From: Dactylosporangium aurantiacum
GTDB taxonomy: Bacteria; Actinomycetota; Actinomycetes; Mycobacteriales; Micromonosporaceae
Direction: 5' to 3'
Length of the DNA: 64,000 nt
Assembly: GCF_000716715.1 (NCBI RefSeq)
Contig: NZ_JNYJ01000025.1
Location: forward strand, 88,352 to 152,351
Position 1 is the stretch's first letter, and each line of letters begins with the position of its first letter. The position numbers and the translations under genes are program-made. Below are positions 34,131 to 41,333 of the stretch, in pieces. Under the pieces are notes generated by a model that saw nothing but the letters and a program-made list of their open reading frames with translations, was not told where the DNA came from and made no database searches.

Positions 34131-34640
34131 TCACCGGTCCGCGGTCCGGAGATCAGCGACGACCACACCGACGACGTGCCGCAGGGGCAGCAGGCCCCAG
34201 GCGCGCGAGTCGACGCTGTGCGGGCTGTCGCCGAGCACCACCATCGAGCCCGCCGGGACCAGGGCGGCCGCGCGGGGTGCCGGTGCCGCCGCTTCGAGCG
34301 GCTCGGGCACCTCGGTGCCGGCGGGCCGGTCGAGGGCCGGGAGCACGGCGTCGGGCACGGCGTCGCCGGGCAGCGCGACCAGCCGCTTGACCAGGTACGG
34401 GTTGCGGTGCACCGCCGCCGCGGCGGCCGCACCGGCCAGCGCCGCCTGCCGCAGCACGACCACCGCCCCGACGACCGGCCGGCGCCGGCGGCTCACCAGC
34501 AGCCGGTCCCCGTCCCGGTACGTCGGCTCCATGCTCGCGCCGGCCACCGTCACGATCAGCAGCGACCGGCGCACTGCCAGCACCACGGCCAGCCCACACA
34601 CTCCGGCGGCGATCACCACGTACAGCCACATCTGCGACAT
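34131..34640 (-). CDS. S26-family signal peptidase, divergent partner of the Cys-rich peptide locus
   Basis: 169 residues. An N-terminal membrane anchor (about 6-24) is followed by the nucleophile motif ASMEPTYRDGDRLLV (Ser36) and the general-base motif YLVKRLVALPGD (Lys85), the Ser/Lys dyad of type I signal peptidases; VPAGSMVVLGDSPHSVDSRAWGLLP is the box containing GDSxxSxDSR. The enzyme cuts after A-x-A on the outer face of the membrane. Its neighbour across 50 bases is a MauE-like gene, and the peptide at 38404 has a KASA-C boundary, so it is a candidate leader peptidase for that peptide. The message appears leaderless. Confidence 0.85.
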   Translation of the reverse strand: MSQMWLYVVIAAGVCGLAVVLAVRRSLLIVTVAGASMEPTYRDGDRLLVSRRRRPVVGAVVVLRQAALAGAAAAAAVHRNPYLVKRLVALPGDAVPDAVLPALDRPAGTEVPEPLEAAAPAPRAAALVPAGSMVVLGDSPHSVDSRAWGLLPLRHVVGVVVADLRTADR

Positions 34641-34646
34641 TCGTGG

Positions 34647-34676
34647 AGTATGCGATTATTCGCCGCATACGGTCAA
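34647..34676 (-). promoter_or_regulatory. Leaderless promoter of the S26 peptidase gene
   Basis: On the minus strand TTGACC (34676-34671) and CATACT (34652-34647) are 18 bases apart, and the ATG at 34640 follows after six bases, so transcription would start at the start codon. Confidence 0.5.
34648..34670. promoter_or_regulatory. Inverted repeat between the divergent S26 and MauE-like genes
   Basis: GTATGCG (34648-34654) and CGCATAC (34664-34670) form a perfect 7-bp inverted repeat with a nine-base spacer inside the promoter of the peptidase gene. A regulator bound here could control both arms of the locus. Confidence 0.45.
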
Positions 34677-34690
34677 CGGAGCGGGCCGCC

Positions 34691-35263
34691 GTGCTGTTCC
34701 TGCTGATCCTCATCCCGCTCGGCACCCTCGCGACCTCCGCGGCCGCGAAGCTGCGCGGGCGGGCCGCGTTCACCGGGTTCGCCACGGCCACCGCCACGCT
34801 CGGGCGCCTGCCGCGCCGCCTCGCCACCCCGGCCGCCATTGCCGTGCTGGCCACCGAGACGGCGCTGGCCGCCGCCCTCGCCGGCGCCGTCGCCGCACCC
34901 GGGCCGCTCGCGCTGCCCGCGCTGACCGCGACCACGGCCCTGTTCGGCGCCTTCACCACCGTCCTGGCCGTCGCCCGCCGCGCCGGCACCGCCGGGTCCT
35001 GCCACTGCTTCGGGCCGTCGAAGGAGCCCGTCGCGGCCCGGCACGTCGCCAGGGCCGCGGCCCTCGCCGGGCTCGCCGCCGCCGGTACCGTCGCCGCCGC
35101 CGTCGCGCCACGGGCCCTCGACCCCGCCGGTCAGCCCCCGGCGGTCCTGTTCCTCAACGCCTGCACCGCACTGGCCGCCGTCGCCGTCGCCGCCGGCCTG
35201 GACACCCTCGCCTGGCTGCTCCGGCGCCCCGGCACACCGCCGTCACCCTGGAGGAATCCGTGA
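34691..35263 (+). CDS. MauE/DoxX-like membrane redox protein
   Basis: 190 residues with four to five membrane helices. The N-terminal helix LFLLILIPLGTLATSAAAKL, the FATATATLGRLP loop and the conserved AGTAGSCHCFGPSKEPVA with a CxCFG motif are characteristic of MauE-family proteins. MauE works with the thioredoxin-like MauD in forming the many disulfides of the methylamine dehydrogenase small subunit. Here it overlaps a TlpA/MauD-like gene by GTGA, so the pair probably forms a disulfide-forming module for the Cys-rich peptide downstream. The GTG at 34691 has GGAG eight bases upstream and is preferred to an earlier in-frame GTG at 34643. Confidence 0.8.
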   Translation: MLFLLILIPLGTLATSAAAKLRGRAAFTGFATATATLGRLPRRLATPAAIAVLATETALAAALAGAVAAPGPLALPALTATTALFGAFTTVLAVARRAGTAGSCHCFGPSKEPVAARHVARAAALAGLAAAGTVAAAVAPRALDPAGQPPAVLFLNACTALAAVAVAAGLDTLAWLLRRPGTPPSPWRNP

Positions 35264-35775
35264 CCCTGCTGTACGCCGTCACCGCGGTGCTCACGGTGGC
35301 CGTCGCCGCCGACCTGCTCGTCAGCGGCGCCGTGCTGCGCCGCCTGCGCGACCTCGAGGCCCGCCTCGACCGCGACGCCGCCCCCGTCGGGCTGCCGCTC
35401 GGCGCGCCCCTGCCGGCCGCCGCGCTGCGGCACCACCCCGACCTCGCCACCACCCCGTTGCTCCTCGGGTTCTTCTCCACCACCTGCCGGTACTGCCCCG
35501 ACCAGGCGGCACTGCTCGCCGAGCGGGCCGCCGCGTACACCGGCGCCGGCATCCGCGTCGTCAGCGTCGTGGTGACCGCGCCCGGCGACGACACCACCGC
35601 CCTGACCCGCGTGCTCGGCGCCGCCGGACCGGTCATCGTCGAGACCGGCCCGGGCGAGCTCATGACCGCGTTCAGCACGTTCGGCACGCCGACGTTCCTG
35701 CACTTCGACGCCGCCGGGACGCTGACCGCCCGCGGGGTCACCGTCGACGACGTCCCGCTGCCCGTCCGGTCATGA
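35260..35775 (+). CDS. TlpA/MauD-like membrane-anchored thioredoxin-fold protein
   Basis: 171 residues. An N-terminal membrane helix (about 3-26) is followed by a thioredoxin fold: LLLGFFSTTCRYCPDQAALL carries the CxxC active site (Cys76-Arg-Tyr-Cys79) and FSTFGTPTFLHFDAAGTL the cis-Pro loop (TPT). It should exchange disulfides outside the membrane. Start GTG overlaps the MauE-like stop, and its own stop overlaps the ABC gene start (ATGA), so the three are translationally coupled. MauD proteins share this architecture. Confidence 0.85.
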   Translation: MTLLYAVTAVLTVAVAADLLVSGAVLRRLRDLEARLDRDAAPVGLPLGAPLPAAALRHHPDLATTPLLLGFFSTTCRYCPDQAALLAERAAAYTGAGIRVVSVVVTAPGDDTTALTRVLGAAGPVIVETGPGELMTAFSTFGTPTFLHFDAAGTLTARGVTVDDVPLPVRS

Positions 35776-37595
35776 CCGTGGACGACGAGATCGGCACCGC
35801 CGGGCGGCTGCGGCTGCTCGCCGCGGCCACCGCCCTCTACCTGCGGGCCGCTCCGGCCGCCGCGGTCCTGCGCGGCGTGCTCACCGTCGCCGGCGGCATC
35901 GCACCGGTCGCCATCGCCTGGTGTACCAAGGTGCTCCTCGACCGGCTCGCGCACGGCGACGGCGGCACCCCGCTGTGGCCCGTCGCCGGCATCGCCGGGG
36001 TCGCCACCGGCTGGGCCGTCGCCAACCACGCCGGCCGGTACCTCGAACAGGAGATCGCCCGCCGGGTCACGCTGCGCACCCAGCTGGAGCTGTTCACCGC
36101 CGTGTCCCGCCCGCCCGGCCTCGCCGAGCTGGAGAGCCCGGCGTTCCACGACCGGCTGCAGCTCGCCCGCCAGGCCAGCCAGATGGCCCCGGCACAGCTC
36201 ACCGGCGCCGTGCTGTCGATCGCGCAGACCACCGTCACCACCGTCGGGTTCACCGCCACCCTCGCCGCCGGCTCACCCCTCGTCGCCGGGCTCGTGCTGC
36301 TGTCCACCGTGCCGGCGCTGCTCGCCCAGCTGCGGCTCGGCCGGCACCGCAGCCGCACCCTCGTGCGCATCACCCCCGGCCTGCGCCGGCAGGTGTTCTA
36401 CGCCGAGCTGCTGCTGGACATGCGCGCCGCCAAGGAGATCCGGCTCTTCGGCCTCGCCGGGTTCTTCCGCGACCGGATGCTCACCGAGCTGCGCGGCGCG
36501 CAGGCCGCCGAGCGCGACACCGACCGGCTGGCACTGCGCGTCGACGGGCTCCTGGCCGTCCTCGCCGGCGCCGTGTCCGTCGCCGCGCTCGCCGTCCTCA
36601 CCACCCGCGTCTGCGCCGGTGACGGCACCGTCGGCGACCTGTCGGTCCTCGTCGCCGCCCTCGCCGCGCTGCAGGGCACCCTCGCCGGCGTGGTCGCCGA
36701 GCTCGCCGCCGCCGGGGAGAGCCTGTCACTGTTCCGCCACTACACGGCCGTGACCGCCGCACCGCCCGCCGCGCCCGCACCGGCCGCCGCACCACCCGCG
36801 ACCGGGGCACCGGTCATCGAGTTCCGCGACGTGTGGTTCCGGTACAGCCCGGCGCACGCGTGGATCCTGCGCGGCGTGTCCTTCACCGTCCCGGCCGGGC
36901 ACTCCCTCGCGCTCGTCGGGGACAACGGCGCCGGAAAGTCCACAGTGGTCAAACTGCTGTGCGGGTTCTACCCGCCGACCCGCGGCACGATCCTCTGGGA
37001 CGGCACGGACATCGGCACCGTCGACCCGGCGGCCCTGCGCGCCAGGATGAGCGCCGTGTTCCAGGACTGCATGGCGTACGAGTTCAGCGCCGCCGACAAC
37101 ATCGCCCTCGGCGACCTCACCGCCCTCGGCGACGACCGGCGGCTGCGCGCCGCGGCCACCGAGGCCGGCATCGACGAGGCCCTCGACCGCCTCCCCCGCG
37201 GCTTCGCCACCCCACTGACCCGCACGTTCAACGACCCCGGCGACACCGACGACGGGGTGGCGCTGTCCGGCGGCCAGTGGCAGCGGCTCGCCCTGGCCCG
37301 CGCCGCCCTGCGCGACCGGGCCGAGCTGCTCATCCTCGACGAGCCGTCGTCCGGCCTCGACGTGTACGCCGAACACGAGATCCACCGCCGGCTCACCGCG
37401 CTGCGGGGCAGGCGCACCTGCCTGCTCATCTCGCACCGGCTCAACGCGGTCCGCGACGCCGACGCGATCGCCGTGCTCAACGGCGGCGTCATCGCCGAGC
37501 ACGGCACGCACGCCATGCTGATGCGCGCCGACGGCACGTACGCGGACATGTTCCGGCTCCAGGCCGGCGGCTACCAGATGGAGCCCGTGCAGTGA
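35772..37595 (+). CDS. ABC exporter (fused permease and ATPase) of the Cys-rich peptide locus
   Basis: 607 residues. The N-terminal membrane domain (about 20-320) is of the exporter type and the ATPase lies at about 350-590: Walker A GDNGAGKST, signature LSGGQWQRLALARA, Walker B LLILDEPSSGLD, switch His in LISHRLNAVRD. There is no N-terminal C39 peptidase domain, so leader removal would need a separate enzyme such as the S26 protein. Half-transporters like this act as homodimers and export peptides or lipids. The gene is coupled to its neighbours by ATGA and GTGA overlaps. Confidence 0.9.
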   Translation: MTVDDEIGTAGRLRLLAAATALYLRAAPAAAVLRGVLTVAGGIAPVAIAWCTKVLLDRLAHGDGGTPLWPVAGIAGVATGWAVANHAGRYLEQEIARRVTLRTQLELFTAVSRPPGLAELESPAFHDRLQLARQASQMAPAQLTGAVLSIAQTTVTTVGFTATLAAGSPLVAGLVLLSTVPALLAQLRLGRHRSRTLVRITPGLRRQVFYAELLLDMRAAKEIRLFGLAGFFRDRMLTELRGAQAAERDTDRLALRVDGLLAVLAGAVSVAALAVLTTRVCAGDGTVGDLSVLVAALAALQGTLAGVVAELAAAGESLSLFRHYTAVTAAPPAAPAPAAAPPATGAPVIEFRDVWFRYSPAHAWILRGVSFTVPAGHSLALVGDNGAGKSTVVKLLCGFYPPTRGTILWDGTDIGTVDPAALRARMSAVFQDCMAYEFSAADNIALGDLTALGDDRRLRAAATEAGIDEALDRLPRGFATPLTRTFNDPGDTDDGVALSGGQWQRLALARAALRDRAELLILDEPSSGLDVYAEHEIHRRLTALRGRRTCLLISHRLNAVRDADAIAVLNGGVIAEHGTHAMLMRADGTYADMFRLQAGGYQMEPVQ

Positions 37596-38341
37596 TCCAC
37601 GTCGGGCTCCTCGGCCCGCTGGAGCTGCGCGTCGACGGCCGCGCCGCGGCGGTCGGCGGGCCCGGCCGGCGCGCCCTCATCGCCGCCCTCGCCCTGGAAC
37701 GCGGCGCCGTCGTCGCCGTGCCCCGGCTCGTCGACGTCATCTGGGACGACGACCCGCCGGTCACCGCGGTCACGAAGGTCCAGGGCCACATCTGCGCGCT
37801 GCGCCGCGAGCTGGGCCGCGCCGGCGCCGCCGCGCTGCAGACCCGCGCCCCCGGGTACCGGCTGGACGCCGCCGCCGTCACCACCGACCTCGACGCCTTC
37901 ACCACCCTCACCGCCGGCGCCGCCCGCCTGACCGGCGCACCGCACGCGGCCCACCGCGCCGAGCTGCTGCTGCGCGCCCTCGCCCTGTGGCGCGGCCCGG
38001 CCTGCGGCGACATCCCCGCCCCGGCGATCCAGACCGCCGCCGCCGGGCTGGAGGAGCGCCGCATGAGCGCCCAGGAGGACCTCGCCGAGGCGATGCTCGC
38101 CCTGCACCGCTACGACGAGGCCGTCGACGTCACCGAGGCGCTCGTGCTGCGCCAGCCGTTGCGGGAGCGGGCCTGGGAGTACCTCATGCGCGGGCACCTC
38201 GGCCGGGGTCGTACCGCCGCCGCGCTGGCCGCCTACGGCCAGGTGCGCCGCATCCTCGCCGACGAGCTCGGCATCCCGCCCGGGCACCGCATCCGCGCCC
38301 TCGCCGGCTCGATCGGCGGCCGACCGTTAGCGGAACGTTAG
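37592..38341 (+). CDS. SARP-type pathway regulator with a TTA codon
   Basis: 249 residues: OmpR-like winged helix (about 1-90; VGLLGPLELRVDGRAAAVGG, LVDVIWDDDPPVTAVTKVQGHICALRREL) and bacterial transcriptional activator domain (about 95-240; AELLLRALALWRGPACGDI, RAWEYLMRGHLGRGRTAAALAAYGQVRRIL). No ATPase follows, as in ActII-ORF4-size SARPs. The fifth codon from the end is TTA (38327-38329), a codon rare in such genomes and often read by the developmentally controlled bldA tRNA. Start GTG overlaps the exporter stop. It probably activates this locus. Confidence 0.88.
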   Translation: MIHVGLLGPLELRVDGRAAAVGGPGRRALIAALALERGAVVAVPRLVDVIWDDDPPVTAVTKVQGHICALRRELGRAGAAALQTRAPGYRLDAAAVTTDLDAFTTLTAGAARLTGAPHAAHRAELLLRALALWRGPACGDIPAPAIQTAAAGLEERRMSAQEDLAEAMLALHRYDEAVDVTEALVLRQPLRERAWEYLMRGHLGRGRTAAALAAYGQVRRILADELGIPPGHRIRALAGSIGGRPLAER

Positions 38342-38403
38342 TGGCCCGGGTGACCGTGTCAGCGGTCCACAGGGTGTCGGACCACCGAAGGGAGTGCGCG
38401 ATC

Positions 38404-38628
38404 GTGACCAGAACCCTCAACCGTCTCGGTGACCGGATGCTCTCCGCGCTGCTGCCCACCGCCAAGGCCTCGGCATGCGTGGGTGACTCGGCCGGCTACT
38501 GCGTGTACCGGTACACCGGCTGCGGCGGCAGCCAGTGTTACCAGTACTACCAGTGTGGTGCTTACTGCCGCGTCTACCAGGGTGGTGTCGGCGGCCAGCT
38601 GATCAACAGCTGGAAGGGCTGCTGCTGA
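38404..38628 (+). CDS. Cysteine-rich peptide precursor, 74 residues, eight Cys
   Basis: GTG start with GAAGGGAG ten bases upstream. Residues 1-24 look like a leader (TLNRLGDRMLSALLPTAKASA) that is amphipathic rather than a Sec signal, ending in A-S-A. The remaining 50 residues contain Cys at 25, 33, 40, 45, 51, 55, 73 and 74, many Tyr and Gly (YCVYRYTGCGGSQCYQYYQC, GAYCRVYQGG) and a C-terminal GCC. Eight Cys could give four disulfides or other crosslinks. It is the last gene of a unit with SARP, exporter, TlpA-like and MauE-like genes, and a terminator follows. I do not recognise the family; the role as exported, oxidatively folded product is inferred from context. TGT and other AT-ending codons are used more than in the neighbours. 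Confidence 0.75.
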   Translation: MTRTLNRLGDRMLSALLPTAKASACVGDSAGYCVYRYTGCGGSQCYQYYQCGAYCRVYQGGVGGQLINSWKGCC

Positions 38629-38644
38629 GGCAGCGGATCACGAC

Positions 38645-38674
38645 CCGGCCGGCATCCACATCGATGCCGGCCGG
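38645..38674 (+). terminator. Terminator of the Cys-rich peptide operon
   Basis: CCGGCCGGCAT and ATGCCGGCCGG form a perfect 11-bp stem with an eight-base loop, 17 bases after the peptide stop codon. Confidence 0.7.
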
Positions 38675-38738
38675 CCTGCCGCGCGGGTTGGACCGGGGCC
38701 CGTCCCGGCACCGCGCCGAGACGGTGCTCATCGGTGGT

Positions 38739-39122
38739 TCAGCCGACGCCGACGTGCTGGTGGTCGGGGGCGATGACGGCCACGACGCGTTCCTCGCCGC
38801 GTGGGTACGGCTGGTCGGTGTACTTGGCGACGAGCCGGTCGATGACGTCCCACGCCGCGTCGCCGGTGAGCCAGTCGATGACCCGGCCGCGGATGACGAC
38901 GGGGGTGAAGGGGTTGTCGGCCGGGGCGATGGACAGCGCGAGGCGTGGGTCGCGGCGCAGGTTGCGGGCTTTGCGGGTGCCGGGGCCGGTGAAGATGACG
39001 GCGTGGTCGCCGTGGGTGCCGACGTAGACGGGGATGGCGTGCGGGGCGCCGTCGGGCAGGACGGTGGCGAGGTGGGCGATCGGGGCGCCGTCCAGGACGC
39101 GGCGGACGTCTGGGTCGAGCAT
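38739..39122 (-). CDS. Pyridoxamine 5'-phosphate oxidase-like flavin/F420-binding protein
   Basis: 127 residues, the usual size of small split-barrel proteins: MLDPDVRRVLDGAPIAHLATVLPDG, FTGPGTRKARNLRRDPRLALSI and AWDVIDRLVAKYTDQPYP are typical of PPOX-class TIGR03618-like F420-dependent enzymes. It would transfer hydride between F420 or FMN and a small substrate. It is divergent from the HxlR gene at 39233, a pairing common for HxlR targets. Confidence 0.85.
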   Translation of the reverse strand: MLDPDVRRVLDGAPIAHLATVLPDGAPHAIPVYVGTHGDHAVIFTGPGTRKARNLRRDPRLALSIAPADNPFTPVVIRGRVIDWLTGDAAWDVIDRLVAKYTDQPYPRGEERVVAVIAPDHQHVGVG

Positions 39123-39196
39123 GGCGGGCTCCTTCAGCAAGGGGTTGGTGACGCTTCCGAGTTCCTTCAAGAGACTCCGTGACCGTACCACCGAGA

Positions 39197-39211
39197 GTTC
39201 CCTGAAGGAAC
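39197..39211. promoter_or_regulatory. Palindrome between PPOX and HxlR genes
   Basis: GTTCC (39197-39201) and GGAAC (39207-39211) flank CTGAA. Related TCCTTCA elements occur at about 39132 and 39164 in the same divergent spacer. TAGATT at 39221-39226, six bases before the HxlR ATG, may be a leaderless -10 box. Confidence 0.4.
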
Positions 39212-39232
39212 CCAGACTGCTAGATTGGCCGC

Positions 39233-39688
39233 ATGCAGCGCACGAACTTCGGCGAGATGGCCTGCTCGATCGCCCGGACGCTCGACGTCGTCGGCGAGCC
39301 GTGGTCACCGCTGATCCTGCGGGACGTGCACGTCGGGCTGACCCGGTTCGAGCAGCTCCAGGCCGACCTCGGCATCTCCCGCAAGGTGCTCACCGAGCGG
39401 TTGCACCACCTGGTCGAGCACGGGGTGCTGGAGCGGCGCCCCTATGACCGCCGGCCCCGGTTCGAGTACGTGCTGACCGAGAAGGGCACCGAGCTGTTCG
39501 ACCTGCTGATGGTGATGGTCGGCTGGGGCGACAGGTGGCTGGCGGGTCCGGCCGGCCCGCCGGTGCTGTACCGCCATCACGCGTGCGGTCAGATCAGCCA
39601 TGTGGAGCTGCGGTGCGCGCACTGCGGCCGGCCGATGCACGGCGGCGACGTCGACCTGCTGCCCGGCCCGGGCGCCGCCGCGGCCTGA
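39233..39688 (+). CDS. HxlR-family transcriptional regulator
   Basis: 151 residues. MACSIARTLDVVGEPWSPLILRDVHVGLTRFEQLQADLGISRKVLTERLHHLVEHGVLERRPY is the HxlR winged helix (about 8-80). The C-terminal part has a putative zinc knuckle, HHACGQ ... RCAHCGRPM. Such regulators respond to redox or aldehyde stress and control a neighbouring oxidoreductase, here probably the divergent PPOX-like gene. Confidence 0.9.
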   Translation: MQRTNFGEMACSIARTLDVVGEPWSPLILRDVHVGLTRFEQLQADLGISRKVLTERLHHLVEHGVLERRPYDRRPRFEYVLTEKGTELFDLLMVMVGWGDRWLAGPAGPPVLYRHHACGQISHVELRCAHCGRPMHGGDVDLLPGPGAAAA

Positions 39689-39696
39689 CAACGGTC

Positions 39697-39730
39697 GACC
39701 CGCCGGGAGGGCAGTGCCTCCCGGCGGGTC
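39697..39730. terminator. Strong bidirectional terminator
   Basis: GACCCGCCGGGAGG and CCTCCCGGCGGGTC form a perfect 14-bp stem with a six-base loop between the convergent HxlR gene and the secreted-protein gene. Confidence 0.75.
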
Positions 39731-39756
39731 CTGTGCTGCGGTTCGTCAGCCGTGGA

Positions 39757-40572
39757 TCAGCACCAGCCGGTGGAGACCGGGGCGCTCTGGAAGGAGCCGG
39801 AGACCGCGACCACCGTCTTGCGGCAGTCCGAGCCGGAGGTCACCGTCGTGGCGGTCACCTCGGCGGTACCCGCCTGCGCCGGCACCGTGATCTCCCGGTT
39901 GACGTAGTAGGCGCGGTACAGTTGCCCCCAGCGCGGGTCGGTGTACGGCTCCCAGTACTGCCGGGTGATGGTGATCCGGAAGGACGTCTCCTCGACGGAG
40001 TTGTCCTTGAACCCGATCACCGTGGTGCCGTCGTCCGCCCAGGAGATGTTGCGCACGTTGCTCGGCGCCGCGAGGGTGCCGGTGTACGTCCGGCAGCCCA
40101 GCCGCGGGTTGCCCGGGTTCGGCGCGCCGGCCGGCACCACGCTGATCGCCCAGGCGCACACCTCGTGGGTGCCGAGCCCGGCCGGGACGGTGGCATCGAA
40201 GCCGCGGTACGCCCCGTAGGCCGGGTACGCGTCGGCGACGTCCTGGCGGTAGGTGTTGGCGGTGATGGTCTGCTTCCAGGCGCCGTCGATGTAGATGTCG
40301 ACGATCAGCGGCGCGGCGCCGCTGTCCTGGTCGATGCCCCAGCCGGTGACCCGCACGGCGCCGCCGATGTAGGTGACGGTGTCGAGGGTGCCGTGGACCG
40401 GGGTGTCCTGCGGGGCCGGCGGCGGGTCGTCCTCGCCGCCGTCGCCGCACGCCGGGGGCGGCACGGGCCGGTCGCACATCGCCTCGGCGTGGGCCGGGCC
40501 CGAGGGGATGACCACGGCGCTGAGCAGGCCGGCCAGCGCGACCGCGCCGAGCCGGAGAAGGTGTCGTCTCAC
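39757..40572 (-). CDS. Secreted protein of unknown function
   Basis: 271 residues. A signal peptide ends near residue 29 (PSGPAHA). After a Pro/Asp-rich stretch there is a beta-rich module, about 58-150 (GTLDTVTYIGGAVRVTGWGIDQ, DIYIDGAWKQTITANTYRQD, FDATVPAGLGTHEVCAWAIS), seen in various actinomycete exoproteins. The C-terminal part (about 165-271) resembles a second beta domain (NVRNISWADDGTTVIGFKDNS) with paired Cys (SDCRK and the terminal GWC). No catalytic motif is evident. GTG start with AAAGGAG upstream; a small hairpin lies at 40594-40613 in the leader. Confidence 0.6.
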   Translation of the reverse strand: MRRHLLRLGAVALAGLLSAVVIPSGPAHAEAMCDRPVPPPACGDGGEDDPPPAPQDTPVHGTLDTVTYIGGAVRVTGWGIDQDSGAAPLIVDIYIDGAWKQTITANTYRQDVADAYPAYGAYRGFDATVPAGLGTHEVCAWAISVVPAGAPNPGNPRLGCRTYTGTLAAPSNVRNISWADDGTTVIGFKDNSVEETSFRITITRQYWEPYTDPRWGQLYRAYYVNREITVPAQAGTAEVTATTVTSGSDCRKTVVAVSGSFQSAPVSTGWC

Positions 40573-40877
40573 GTCGTTTTCTCCTTTGCCTCACGTCGCC
40601 CGTAGCGGCGACGGAAGGAATGTAGGAATGGCGCGCGGCCGCCGCCACAATGCGCCGCGGACCGTGGCACGAAATCGGGAGTGCATCCGCGAGCCCGCAT
40701 TCTCTTCCCGGTTCCCGGGACACCTGCCGGGACACAATTCGGGACTCCTGTCCCTGTTCACCTGGGTCTTTGTGCTGCTGTACTGCACCGGGACCGCCTC
40801 GACCGCGCGCCATACCCGCCGGTCAGCTTGCTTATAGGAATTGCCGTTCGTCGATTGCGAAGTTCCGCGAAGACGCA
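40573..40877. other. Intergenic region with no recognised gene
   Basis: About 305 bases. The left end holds the ribosome binding site of the minus-strand secreted-protein gene and a 7-bp hairpin (CGTCGCC/GGCGACG, 40594-40613). The rest shows no conserved protein and no clear RNA. The right end should hold the missing 5' part of the NUDIX gene but contains no recognisable first beta strand. Confidence 0.5.
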
Positions 40878-41219
40878 TTGCGGGCCGGCCTCGTCGACCG
40901 CCGCTGGTACCCGGACGTCTGGGACGTGCCGGGTGGCCATGTCGAGGAGGGGGAGGCTCCACAGGAGAGCCTCGTCCGCGAGCTTCGCGAGGAGCTGGCG
41001 ATCACCGTACCGGCGCCGCCCGGGCCGCCGCTGCACGAGCTGCGGACCGCGGCGTTCGACATGCAGATCTGGCTGGTCGAGCGGTGGACCGGCACACCCG
41101 TCAACGCCGCGCCGGAGGAGCACGACGCCGTGGCGTGGTTCGGGAAGGCCGATCTGGGCGACCTGCGCCTCGCCCACGAGTCGCTCCTGTCGATGCTCAC
41201 GGCCGTGCTCACCGGGTGA
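40878..41219 (+). CDS. NUDIX hydrolase, 5' end missing or degraded
   Basis: The Nudix box is intact: GGHVEEGEAPQESLVRELREEL fits GX5EX7REUXEEXG. It is preceded by RRWYPDVWDVPG, usual for this family, and followed by a normal C-terminal half to AVLTG. But the first beta strand (typically VLLxxR just before RRWYPDVW) is absent, and no ATG or GTG with a ribosome binding site is found; the frame runs open upstream as non-conserved sequence. The TTG at 40878 is given as a nominal start, yielding about 113 residues. Either the gene is 5'-truncated or an unusual start is used. Confidence 0.45.
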   Translation: MRAGLVDRRWYPDVWDVPGGHVEEGEAPQESLVRELREELAITVPAPPGPPLHELRTAAFDMQIWLVERWTGTPVNAAPEEHDAVAWFGKADLGDLRLAHESLLSMLTAVLTG

Positions 41220-41264
41220 CGCCGGGCACCTGCGCCGGGACCGCCGTGGCGCGGGACACACCCC

Positions 41265-41322
41265 AGATTGTTGAAGTTTCAAACTCGGCGACCGATGCTA
41301 GTTCGTGAAAGTTCAACAATCT
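41265..41322. promoter_or_regulatory. Long inverted repeat and MarR-type operators before ribA
   Basis: AGATTGTTGAA (41265-41275) is mirrored exactly by TTCAACAATCT (41312-41322). Each arm also belongs to a short palindrome (TTGAAGTTTCAA on the left, TGAAAGTTCA on the right), the usual form of MarR operators. The MarR gene is the third gene of the operon that starts here. Confidence 0.6.
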
Positions 41323-41333
41323 TGGGGGTCGGC

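Noticed and set aside
38404-38628. Quinone cofactor (TTQ) precursor like the methylamine dehydrogenase small subunit
   Set aside because: The peptide has a single Trp and far fewer residues, and no MauG-like diheme enzyme is nearby; only the MauE/MauD-type helpers are shared.
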